Origin: Lepidostoma basale | Taxonomy: Eukaryota; Arthropoda; Insecta; Trichoptera; Lepidostomatidae | Assembly: GCA_022606425.2 (NCBI GenBank) | Contig: JAHDVF020001351.1 | Span: forward strand, 1 to 64,000 | Direction: 5' to 3' | Length of the DNA: 64,000 nt | In this document: positions 1 through 8,025 of the stretch, piece by piece | Position numbering within the stretch: position 1 is the stretch's first letter | Layout of the letters: every line of letters starts with the position of its first letter | Notes under the pieces: generated by a model | Seen by the model: the letters and a program-made list of their open reading frames with translations, nothing else | Told to the model about the DNA's origin: nothing | Databases searched by the model: none | Made by a program: the position numbers and the translations under genes

Positions 1-498
1 TTAAGTATACCGAAATTTTGAAAATTCATTTGTTGACCATGGATATTTATTTTATTTTAGATTTTTGGCATCCATATTTACACTATAATTTCTATGACGG
101 GCATCGGTGACTGACAATGAATAAAAATCTGTACCCGAGAGCCAAAAGGTCTTATGTGATTTTTTGGCCGAAGTGGGTCTCTCTCCAAACGTTACTACTT
201 ACTATAACTATACAACGTGAACTGAATATACTGTACTAAATACTGGATACTGTGTTGATGAAAACATAATTTAAGTATATATAAATCATCGGTTAAAAAA
301 TATTTTAAGATGTTGTGGCTCTAATCTATGATGTTTGTTCGACACAAATAATCGATACGTAAAACTCTGTATAATAATAATAACATAAAAACGTATCAAA
401 TATCTTAAAAGAAAAAAAACATATTAAAAATTAAAACGTAACGAAGATTAAAATTTTTGTAAATGTTATATATGTAATAAATAAACTCTTTTCATAAT
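1..498. other. A+T-rich DNA, no gene seen
   Basis: No open frame with family features, no recognisable transposon end and no RNA gene were seen. It precedes the first foldback repeat. Confidence 0.5.
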
Positions 499-655
499 TA
501 TATTTATTTATTGTTTCTAAAACAATAATATAAAACTAAATATTAAATAATTAATACGAATGAAAACGACAGTTTTCTAGAAGTTTTATTATATTTTATG
601 GGAATGACATGTTTCGCCCTTCTAAGGCATTATCAAATTGGGCGAAATTTCAGCT
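499..655. repeat. Fb1 foldback repeat with hammerhead-like core
   Basis: This is one arm of the Fb1 family, recognised by ATTAATACGAATGAAAACG, TTCTAGAAGTTTTATTATA and GACATGTTTCGCC, followed by GGCATTATCAAAT. On the - strand (about 606-638) the pieces read UUGAUAA, U, stem II GCCUU/AGGGC, GAAA, then palindromic ACAUGU and C. That is the hammerhead order, but with C3 and G8 of the core changed. At least ten related copies occur in the window. Inference: a Penelope-type terminal repeat. Confidence 0.6.
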
Positions 656-711
656 CGTTGCTGTTTATTACACTAGTAAATGGAGCAGAATATTATAATT
701 AACGAAAATTT

Positions 712-1028
712 ATGTGGCTTTACAGTTCTTCTTCTTCCTTGTTGTAAACCTATGTGGTCTGTTCTCAAGAGTGTTTCTCCTCTTGTGAGGTAGACTCCCA
801 GCTGTCATTCTATCTTTTAGGAGGTCTTCCACGAGGGCGAGTCCCATGAGGCCGATTATGCAATGCAATATGGGGGAGTCTGGTAGTGTCCATTCTTTGG
901 ACATGACCGTACCAGTCCCTTTTTCGCTGTCTGCTCCATCTGATAATATCCTCAAACTCGCATATCTCTCTTATTCTGGTGTTCCTCACGCGATCTCTCA
1001 GTGTCTTGCCTGCTATCGTCCTTTATGC
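712..1028 (-). mobile_element. LINE-C fragment, reverse transcriptase C-terminus
   Basis: On the - strand broken frames match the copy at 43428-43840: a segment like RTIAGKTLRDRVRNT, then a Trp-rich box, then PRGRPPKR. These Cys/Arg-rich tails follow the RT domain in many arthropod non-LTR elements. No intact frame remains. Confidence 0.6.
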
Positions 1029-1544
1029 ATTTTTAACAAATAATTATTTGGGTAGGCTCAGAAATACTGGAAAGTGTTTCTTGTTATTAACTCATAACGA
1101 AATTTTATGACAATGATTACATTGGTATTATATTTGAAACCAATTAGTTTCGCTCGCATAAAAATTATTTGGCTTCAAAAATACAAAGTGTTTATTTAAT
1201 TTTATATATATATATATTTATATTTTTTAAATATCTAACCACAAAGTGAGTGTCCCATGTAACAAAAAGCATGTTTTGATTGTTTTTACATGAAATAACC
1301 GGGTGATAGAAGTGTTAAAGAAATAATTTTCACTTTCATGGAAAATAATATAATTTTCTTAGATAAGAATAACGCGTGTGTTATATGGAATACCTATGAA
1401 ATAATTTAAGTATTCAACAAATGTTTTTCTAAGCAATGCATGTGCGAGTTGACAAACGAACAATATTGATGTCTATCTTCGTTGGACAATGCGTTTTAAC
1501 AATAATATTGTTAGAGAGACCGGTGTTTGATAATGCCTCGCCAT
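1029..1544. other. A+T-rich DNA, no gene seen
   Basis: Contains a short (TA)n run near 1203-1216 and otherwise low-complexity sequence. Nothing else was recognised. Confidence 0.5.
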
Positions 1545-1713
1545 ATTGATTGCGTATTCAATAATATATGACTCTAACTTTTCATTAAAAAATAACGAAA
1601 ATATAAGAAAAAACCTATTAAATTTAATTTCTTCTATGTTTGCCATACTTTGTGTTGTAGATGTTTTATTTGTATTATTATTTTTTATGTACTTTGTATA
1701 TACAACACTAAAA

Positions 1714-1969
1714 GGCGGGCCACCCTGTTTGAAACAAGCTCTCCACATCGGTCTCCACCGGCGGTTTAAAACTGTGTAGACACTTGTTTGAAACCAAAAT
1801 TCGTTTGACCTTCAACAAACTTTGTGGACGGACGCGCGTTTAAACACGCATACCACGTGTGGAGAGCTTGTTTACAACACTGTGTGGACGCTACACCAAC
1901 CGTGGGCTCCACAGCTCTCCACCAAGGTCACCCCTGTGGAGAGTTTGTTTCAAACAGTGTGGCACGGCC
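1714..1969. mobile_element. GTGG non-autonomous DNA transposon (MITE-like)
   Basis: About 256 bp, G+C-rich against an A+T-rich background. The ends are inverted repeats like GCCGTGCCACACTGTTT followed by GAAACAAGCTCTCCACA. The interior is rich in GTGGA/TCCAC words. It lies inside an Fb3 copy. Other copies are at 18363-18931 and 53492-53739. No transposase frame; the superfamily is not assigned. Confidence 0.65.
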
Positions 1970-1985
1970 TTAATTAAAAAAAATA

Positions 1986-2031
1986 AATATCAGACATGTT
2001 TCGGACAACCCGATCCTTCCTCAGTGATATT
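1986..2031 (-). ncRNA. Hammerhead ribozyme-like motif, near canonical
   Basis: Read on the - strand: stem I strand AATATCA, core CTGAGGA (fits CUGANGA), one unpaired A, stem II GGAT/GTCC, GAAA, palindromic stem III ACATGT, cleavage base C, then stem I partner TGATATT. Stem I pairs over 7 of 7 bases. Stem III is too short for a stable monomer hairpin, so activity would probably need a dimer, as reported for hammerheads of Penelope-like elements. Seen in sequence: all pairings. Inferred: catalytic activity. Confidence 0.65.
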
Positions 2032-2046
2032 ATAAAGATATTTAAC

Positions 2047-2265
2047 TAACTAACTAAGTAACCATCACGCCATCTCCCCGAAGGGGTAGGCAGAAAGAAT
2101 GGACTGCCACACATTTCTTTCCTGACATATTTCTCTCGCTTCCTCAACATTCATACATCGTGTCATGCACTCGCGTCGATTTCTCTGACTCCTCACATGG
2201 CCGACATTCAATATTTGATTTATTTGATCGTGCCACGTTTTCCTCGGTCTTGATCGAGGACGATG
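2047..2265 (-). mobile_element. LINE-A 3' fragment, tail at the left
   Basis: Begins with (CTAA)n, the complement of the TTAG tail, then ACCATCACGCC and the coding 3' end for a peptide like RRECMTRCMNVEEAREICQE (- strand). It meets an oppositely oriented LINE-A tail at about 2262. Confidence 0.7.
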
Positions 2266-2372
2266 CATGAATGTTGAGAGAAGTATGCCAAGAAAGAAAA
2301 TTGTGGCAGTCCATTCTTTTTGCCTAACCCTTCGGAAAGACGGCGTGATGGTTCGTTCGTTAGTTAATAATT
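2262..2372 (+). mobile_element. LINE-A 3' tail, head-to-head with the previous copy
   Basis: Contains GTGGCAGTCCATTC, CGGCGTGATGG and a TTAG-type tail, that is the last ~100 bp of LINE-A. It carries its own tail, so it is a second insertion and not a 5' inversion of the neighbour. Confidence 0.6.
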
Positions 2373-2400
2373 TAATAAACCAACTAAATATAAACATTTC

Positions 2401-2700
2401 TTATCTTCATAGATGGCGCATTGAAGCTGACATATGAATTCTGGTGTTGGATATTAACATATATACAACTTACAAAATTTGTCAGACATGGTGGTCATAA
2501 GAAAGGTGGAATGGGGAATGTTGTAATTACATAAAGCGTGCGCTTAACCCAACCAATGACAGGTCATAAGTCCTGTAAACACCTAGATCACCATATTCAG
2601 TTTCTTCGTCTCTATTGAGATAAAATTAATCCTTGAATTGATAACCCGCAATGGGTAAAATAAATCCAGTATTCGTCTACAAGTATTTGTATACATTCAA
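2401..2700 (+). mobile_element. M2 non-autonomous element with inverted ends
   Basis: Shares a block with 16580-16868 (- strand) and 63535-64000: TTTGTCAGACATGGTGGTC, GGAATGGGGAATGTTG, CCAATGACAGGTCATAAG and CTCTATTGAGATA. The right end GTCTACAAGTATTTG is the complement of the left end of the 63.5-kb copy. No coding capacity. Confidence 0.6.
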
Positions 2701-2989
2701 AATGTAGTATTTCTTATTCATTTGAAAATAAGTTTAAATTCAACTATGTGATTATAAATAGATATAGTATTTAATTAGTCACTTCGTGATAATAATAATG
2801 TATGACTCTATTTTAAACCATTTTTAAGAATACAAACTAAATTGTCACACACATAAAATACAACAAAATAACACTTTGTATAAGAACCACAGTATTGTAC
2901 TTATTGAAAACTAGTTTCGTTTTATTTTATATATGTAATAAATTAAAAAGTCTAACCACAGTGATGCTTTATAAGAATACTATGAATAG
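2701..2989. other. A+T-rich DNA, no gene seen
   Basis: No open frame or repeat end was recognised here. Confidence 0.4.
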
Positions 2990-3600
2990 AGACGTCAGTT
3001 TTCAATACTGAGGCATTATGGTACAATATACCTTAAGATAGCGAAACATTAACCCCTTACCGCATACTGGCTCATATATGATCCAAAATAATCTTTTGCT
3101 ATAAAAAAACATCAAAATAATAAAATATGTTTTGCTTCTAGCAATAATACAAAAGTTTTATCTATGATCCGCGTTACTAGTTGTCAAACTTCTTGATAGA
3201 TGTCTCTGGTTGTACTAGATGTGCGGTCGGTTTATGATTTTCTGTACAAACGTGATATTCAAAAGTGTTATTTTTTTGTTTGTAAAACGCTATAAATAAT
3301 TATATTACACTGGTTTACTATTATGTTCATTAGGTAAGTAATAAAATGATCACTTTTACATAAAATTATGGATAAAATTGTGTAAAATCTAGAGATAAAA
3401 AGGGAAAGACCTAGAAATATTTTTTGTATTTAAATTTTTTTTTAAAAAGAAAAAGATACTTGACTTTTTTTCATCATTTACACATCATATATATTTTTTA
3501 CAAATTTAAAAAAAATCATGCAGTAAGGGGTAAACATAAAATATAATATAATAACACTTCTAGAAAACCGACGTTTTCGATCATACGAGTATTAATTATT
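2990..3600. repeat. Fb1 repeat split by a piggyBac-like element
   Basis: Left part: GACGTCAGTTTTC, AGGCATTATGG and GCGAAACAT. Right part: CATAAAATATAAT, TTCTAGAAAACCGACG and TATTAATTATTTAA. Together they form the Fb1 palindrome, separated by the insertion at 3053-3530. Confidence 0.6.
3053..3530. mobile_element. piggyBac-like non-autonomous element
   Basis: A 478-bp element with 13-bp inverted ends CCCCTTACCGCAT and ATGCAGTAAGGGG (one mismatch). The left flank is TTAA; the right flank is TAAA, one change from the TTAA duplication expected for piggyBac. Interior A+T-rich, no transposase frame. Confidence 0.6.
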
Positions 3601-3604
3601 TAAT

Positions 3605-4410
3605 ATAACGATGTACAAGAAATTGATTAAGCCAGTCCTGACATGCGCCTTCGAGATCTGGGTAATGATGAACATTCTAGAAGGATCCATTGCAGCATTT
3701 GAAAGGATCCTCAGAACAGTCGAAGAGAACGGATTCCAATATTAATATTGTGTTACATATGGCCCCATAAATCTCCATGTTGCAAAAATTGTTTATGGTG
3801 CTTACGGCCTGGTAAAAACTTTCAAGATGGCTTTACTGCATAATGACGAAAATTCTTGAGAGATCCATTGCAGCATTTGAAAGAAGGATCCTTAGAACAG
3901 TATGACTCTGTGAGATATCATAATGAGTGGCATCATCGATACAACAGGGAGCTATACAACATGTACGGAGAGCCAGACGTGATCAGTTCCATCAAGGTAG
4001 AGCCCTCGAGATGGGCTGGTCACATCATAAGAATGAATGACGACAATTCTATAAAACGCCTCACTCCCTCCACGCCACAAGGACGAAGAAAACCAGGATG
4101 GCCCGATATGTGATGGATGGATTTTTTCAAAGCTGACACATCCACATTGCATATTATAAACTGGAGAACAAAGTCAGCAGATAGATAAGAATAGAGGAGA
4201 CATTCTGATTCAGCCAAGGTTCACCCTGGAAGGACGAAGTTAGACCAGGAAAGCCCAAGATGTGATGGATAGATTTTGGCAGCGCTGACACATTCACATT
4301 GCACATTATAAACTGAAGAACAAAGGCAGCAGACAGACAAGATGGAGGAGACTTTCTGATCCATCCAAGGTCTACCCTGGGCTGTCGTGCTTATGATGAT
4401 GATGATGATT
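3605..4410 (+). mobile_element. LINE-I fragment, RT C-terminal region, ATG tail
   Basis: Broken frames read VRYHNEWHHRYNRELYNMYG and RWAGHIIRMNDDNSIKRL, as in the C-terminal region of LINE-I at 52648-53289. Part of the 3' region is present twice (near 4090-4190 and 4255-4360). The tail is (TGA)n. No catalytic RT motif is present. Confidence 0.6.
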
Positions 4411-4417
4411 GATGATC

Positions 4418-4752
4418 AACTTATTTAAAACACGTATCAACGAACACAAACAAGCCTTCACGAAACATACTATTTTTTCTGAGATTGCTAACTTATTGAA
4501 TTTGACCATAGTTTCGATAAAAATGACACAATATTTCTACACAAATTTAACAATAGCAATAAATTAAACAAACTTGAAAATTTAGAAATCCTCAAGTCGG
4601 TGAAATTGGGTGAAAATTTAATTAATAATCAGATTCCTCCTTTTACGCCTTTCTCCTTAAATACTTTGTCTACATTTAATCTACAAATGCAAATTAATCT
4701 TTTATTAATTTCTGTATTTAATTATGTCTTTTCAAATATAGTTTTTTTCTAA
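4418..4752 (+). mobile_element. Penelope-like element, C-terminal GIY-YIG region remnant
   Basis: Two overlapping frames with one frameshift near 4504. Frame 1 reads NLFKTRINEHKQAF; frame 2 reads DHSFDKNDTIFLHKF, then NKLNKLENLEILKSVKLGEN, LINNQIPPFTPF and ends at TAA 4750. The order (R..EH, then HSFD, then a Lys/Leu/Glu-rich LE.LEI.K helix, then N.Q.PP.....F) is typical of the endonuclease C-terminus of Penelope-like retroelements, which carry a telomerase-related RT fused to a GIY-YIG nuclease. It is truncated at its 5' side against a LINE-I tail. A hammerhead-like motif follows about 190 bp downstream on the same strand. RT domain absent. Alternative: another element with a similar tail, less likely. 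Confidence 0.75.
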
Positions 4753-4942
4753 ATTATAATTTTTTTATTTTATTTAATATTATCATCATGTTTTAACATT
4801 ATTTATTAGTTCTTACTGATACAAAAAAAAATTAGTACTCCTACCAAATAGCCCAGGTTAATTTTTGAATTTGAATTATTGTATCGAATTTAAAATGCGT
4901 TTTTATATTAGTCTTTCTTTGTTTAGTTTTTATTATATTTTT

Positions 4943-4985
4943 ATACCTGAATATGGAGGTATCCTCCGAAACATTTCGTGTTTTT
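4943..4985 (+). ncRNA. Hammerhead-like motif of the adjacent Penelope remnant
   Basis: Core CTGAATA (G8 changed), unpaired T, stem II GGAGG/CCTCC around TAT (5 of 5 pairs), GAAA, stem III A-CATT-T, cleavage base C. Stem I ATAC/GTGT pairs over 4 bases including one G-U. It lies downstream of the coding remnant, where Penelope terminal repeats place it. The changed G8 makes activity of this copy doubtful. Confidence 0.6.
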
Positions 4986-4989
4986 TAAT

Positions 4990-5379
4990 ATTTTGTGGAT
5001 TAAACAAAGTTATTTTCTATTTCCTAAGTATATGATTGATGATGAATAGTTTAAACACTTTTAGAAGAGTGTTTGTAACGTTTTAACGCTTTTAACTTAT
5101 AATTTTACGATAAAATTAGAAAGGAAATGTTACTCTATCAATATTGTTATTAATAAGGAAAATGAGTTAAATTTTGTCACGACTGAACTACAAGCACACA
5201 GTAGTGGTTGGAACCTTCCGCGATTACGCAAAGTATTGGTTAATTTTGCAACGATGGTGAAAAACACCATTACTTTTGCGTTAGGTAAGAATTAATGTAA
5301 AGACGATTGAAAGTAAAGTACCTAAATGTAATGTAGAGTATTTTATTCGTCTATTCTTGCCTTAGATCTTGGCAATAAC
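4990..5379. other. No gene seen
   Basis: A short open stretch at 5254 followed by GTAAGA at 5285 looked like a small exon but does not fit the transporter phase. Nothing else was recognised. Confidence 0.4.
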
Positions 5380-5545
5380 ATTAATGTTGTTATTTGAAAT
5401 TTCATGTTCGAAGTTCATTGCAAATAATGAAAATAAAAATAAATTGTATTTTTTTTTCTTCTTTTCTTTAAAATATATTATAATATATACCGAAACCGTT
5501 CGAAGCCATAAACATTAGTGGAAATTTAACAAAATATACATATTT
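5380..5545 (+). repeat. Fb4 repeat, degenerate
   Basis: Has the family words TTCATTGCAAATAATGAAAA, ACCGAAACCG, TTCGAAGCCATAAA and TAGTGGAA. Stem II of the hammerhead-like motif is eroded. Confidence 0.5.
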
Positions 5546-5546
5546 T

Positions 5547-5700
5547 CTTCTATGTTCGCCATAACTTTGTGTTGTAGATGTTTAATGTTTATTTTTTTAT
5601 ACACTTTGTATAACACTCACTTTATTAAAAAATAAAAATTAAATACTAAACATATTTCGGAATAACCAGCCCGTCATCAGTGATATTATATAAATATAAA
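5547..5700 (-). repeat. Fb3 repeat with degenerate hammerhead motif
   Basis: On the - strand: CTGATGA, an unpaired C, a stem II-like GGGCTGG...TTCC, GAAAT and ATATGTTT. The stem I partner is scrambled. The 5' part shares TTTGTGTTGTAGATG with the 1.5-kb copy. Confidence 0.55.
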
Positions 5701-5744
5701 TATAATAGCCCGGATCGTCCATGTCAACATGTGCAACATCGAAA

Positions 5745-6088
5745 AAAACATTATGTGCTAAATTAAAAAACGGCGGATTCGTGGAAAATAAATTAAATAG
5801 ACAATATGTGCACCATCTAAAAAGAACATTTCGGGTTAAATTATTTTTATTTTGTTATTTTATTTTATATCATTGTATTTTATATTATTTGTTTTGTGGG
5901 TGTTGCACGATCGAAGTGTGCGCGGGAGATGCCTATTGGGGACAATGAGGTTCGCAACCCATCACACCGCGTCTCCCGCGGAGCGAAAAGAGAAGGATGG
6001 AGTCCCGCCTTAAGTAAAAGTGTGACAGTCCATTCTTTCTGCCTACCCTTTCGGGGAGACGGCGTGATGGTTAGTTAGTTAGTTAGTT
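5745..6088 (+). mobile_element. SINE-A, long form, sharing the LINE-A 3' end
   Basis: Starts around AAATAGACAATATGTGCACC, carries GTGTGCGCGGGAGATGCC and GAGGTTCGCAACCC (weakly like a pol III B box), and ends with CAGTCCATTCTTTCTGCC, CGGCGTGATGG and (TTAG)n. The last ~60 bp equal the LINE-A 3' end. A second long copy is at 10262-10567; short forms are at 21678-21813 and 59463-59606. No protein. The shared tail suggests mobilisation by LINE-A. Confidence 0.7.
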
Positions 6089-6530
6089 AAATATTATAAA
6101 ATTGTTTACTAATATGGTCAGTTTTGAGAGATGTTATAATCTGTCAAACGAGTATAATAAATTCAGATTCTAATTCAGATTCGGCGGAACATAGCTTGGG
6201 AAACTCTGGTCTATAGAAATGATATCACATGACTAAGAATTAATTACAAGGTGACTTAGATTGTGATATGGACTCATCTCCACCAAGGAAGTAGTACATA
6301 TTAGGAGTAAACCATGAAAACAATGTGAATTGATAAAGCGTGGATTTAACAATAGGGAAGTATTTATAATGTATAATCTTATCAAACCATAGATTACCAT
6401 GAAAAAATTATAAATAACAGAGTTGCATAGATAAAGATATTTACATTAACGAACTTTGAAATAAAAAAAAGAACATTTTAACACATTGATTTTAACAATT
6501 AATATAACAAATAATATCTAGATACTATAC
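6089..6530. other. No gene seen
   Basis: A+T-rich with no open frame or recognised repeat. Confidence 0.4.
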
Positions 6531-6534
6531 ATAA

Positions 6535-6735
6535 TTATTATGAATAAAAACAATATTTTTTATGAAAACGACTTAAAATGTCTGTTTTCTAGATGTTTCA
6601 TTGTATTTTATGAGGATTACATGTTTCGCCGTGCTACTGAACGAAGTGAAATATGTCATTGCCGTAAAATAAAATAAAACATCTAAAAACATACGTTTTC
6701 AATAGTATCCGAGTACATAAAATGTAATATGTCGT
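6535..6735. repeat. Fb1 inverted pair, degenerate
   Basis: GACTTAAAATGTCTGTTTTC and TTCTAGATGTTTC on the left are mirrored by AAACATCTAAAAACATACG on the right around GTTTCGCC and GTGAAATATGTC. Confidence 0.5.
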
Positions 6736-6846
6736 TTTACGTCATTCTTTAAGATACAACAAAAATGAATTTTTAATTTAGAAATTAAAGTTTCGAATAA
6801 AGTGCAACCCTGCTATAAACTCAAATATTTATTTCGGATGATGAAG

Positions 6847-6879
6847 GTATAGTTCTTTCGTGTTTCGAAAGAACTATAC
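6847..6879. other. Perfect 14-bp hairpin
   Basis: Arms GTATAGTTCTTTCG and CGAAAGAACTATAC around a 5-base loop. There is no T-run as in a terminator and no coding context; possibly the tip of a decayed foldback element. Confidence 0.6.
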
Positions 6880-6959
6880 TTTCGTAGAGATGAATTGACT
6901 CTATTACTTCGTAGATATGAAGAAACTGAAAAGTTGAAAAAATAAACGGTGATTTTAAT

Positions 6960-7255
6960 AATGAAAGGAGCATTAAGATGGTTTGGACACATGGAAATAA
7001 TGAATTATGAAAGAATGGTAAACAAGTATATGATTAAGATGTTAATGAAACTAGAAATAGATGAAGACCGAGGATCAAGTAAATAAAATATTGAATGTCG
7101 GCCACGTGAGGAGTTGGATGAATCGACGTGCGTGCATAACACGATGTATGAATATTGAGGATCGAGAGAAGAATGTAAGGAAAGAATAGTGTGGCGGTAT
7201 TCTGTGTTCTGCCAACCCCATCGTGAAGACGATGTGATGGTTACTTAGTTAATTC
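6960..7255 (+). mobile_element. LINE-A 3' fragment
   Basis: Broken frame reads like MKGALRWFGHMEIMNYERMV and then a CITRCMNIED-type stretch. Ends in a weak TTAG-type tail. Stops and frameshifts throughout. Confidence 0.65.
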
Positions 7256-7464
7256 GGTGATTTTAATCATAAATATTGTTATAACAGTGTTTATCATTAA
7301 TTTTATCAAAACGTGATTTATAAAAAAGACATGACGACGTATTTTATAAAAAAGGAAAATATAATAAGATTTTATTTTATTTATTTATTTATAAAAAGTT
7401 CATTCCCAAAAAATATTTATCTCAAACTGTAGAATTAAACCAAAAAGAAAATAATTTAAATAGT

Positions 7465-7640
7465 CCATTGTTTTGGCCGAAATACTATGATACTTTAGCA
7501 TTAAAAATTCTTAAATTGAAAAACTATGTTTTATGTATCACAATTGTATTATTATTTTTTTGTCAACCTATGTTGACATCATCAAGTATTACAATTGTAA
7601 AGCGAAAAATAAAAATACAATTGTGAAACATAAAAGAAAA
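7465..7640. repeat. Fb2 repeat, degenerate inverted pair
   Basis: Has TTTTGGCCGAAATACTATGA, then GTCAACCTATGTTGAC (a stem II palindrome) next to CATCATCAAG, the complement of a CUUGAUGAUG core. The GAAAC part has decayed. Confidence 0.5.
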
Positions 7641-7898
7641 TTATTTATACATATAATCATTCATATAAATATTGTTACATATAAAATTAAACAGTTATAA
7701 CCATTGGAAGGATGATTTTAAGTACCCTTATATACAATATTATTGACTAAATTCATGAACCCCACACATATTTTACTTTTCCACATTAATATAATGTATC
7801 TATTTATAATGTACATGTTTTCTAATAGCAGTGGGACCTTAAGAATATGAAGTAAAAAAAATCTGGTTCATATAACAATTTCATTTATTTTTTTGCAG

Positions 7899-8025
7899 AT
7901 AAACAAAAGAAGATCGGGGACACTAAAAGAGAATTCCTTAGAAGGGTGTGTCCCTTCTTATGATTGAGATGCTTATTTCAATTAAAAGGCTATGGAAAAT
8001 ATGGAGATACGGAGACTTGTGCATG
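7899..8025 (+). CDS. Tret1-like: Tret1-like exon 1 (5'UTR plus first 22 residues)
   Basis: A strong acceptor (pyrimidine run, then TTTTGCAG ending at 7898) opens an exon whose first ATG is at 7960. An in-frame TAG at 7939 rules out an earlier start. It reads MIEMLISIKRLWKIWRYGDL, then CM, and ends at 8025 before GTGAGA. The end is phase 0, exactly what exon 2 needs. A second ATG (7969) would give 500 residues. An upstream non-coding exon is implied by the acceptor but was not found. Confidence 0.65.

Larger units (their letters stand above)
1545..2046 (-). repeat. Fb3 repeat interrupted by a GTGG element
   Basis: The left part (to 1713) has TTTGTGTTGTAGATG and ACTTTGTATATACAACACT; the right part (from 1970) carries a hammerhead motif. 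Related copies lie at 5547-5700 and 41736-41830; the latter lacks the insertion and shows the uninterrupted arrangement. The GTGG element occupies the gap. Confidence 0.6.

Noticed and set aside
5254..5284. Short exon-like frame (MVKNTITFAL) before GTAAGA as first transporter exon
   Set aside because: It ends in phase 1, but exon 2 at 11560 requires phase 0. The exon at 7899-8025 fits instead.
6060..6088. (TTAG)n stretches as telomere-like repeats
   Set aside because: Insect telomeres are usually TTAGG. Here the four-base repeat always follows the LINE-A or SINE-A end, so it is the retroelement tail.
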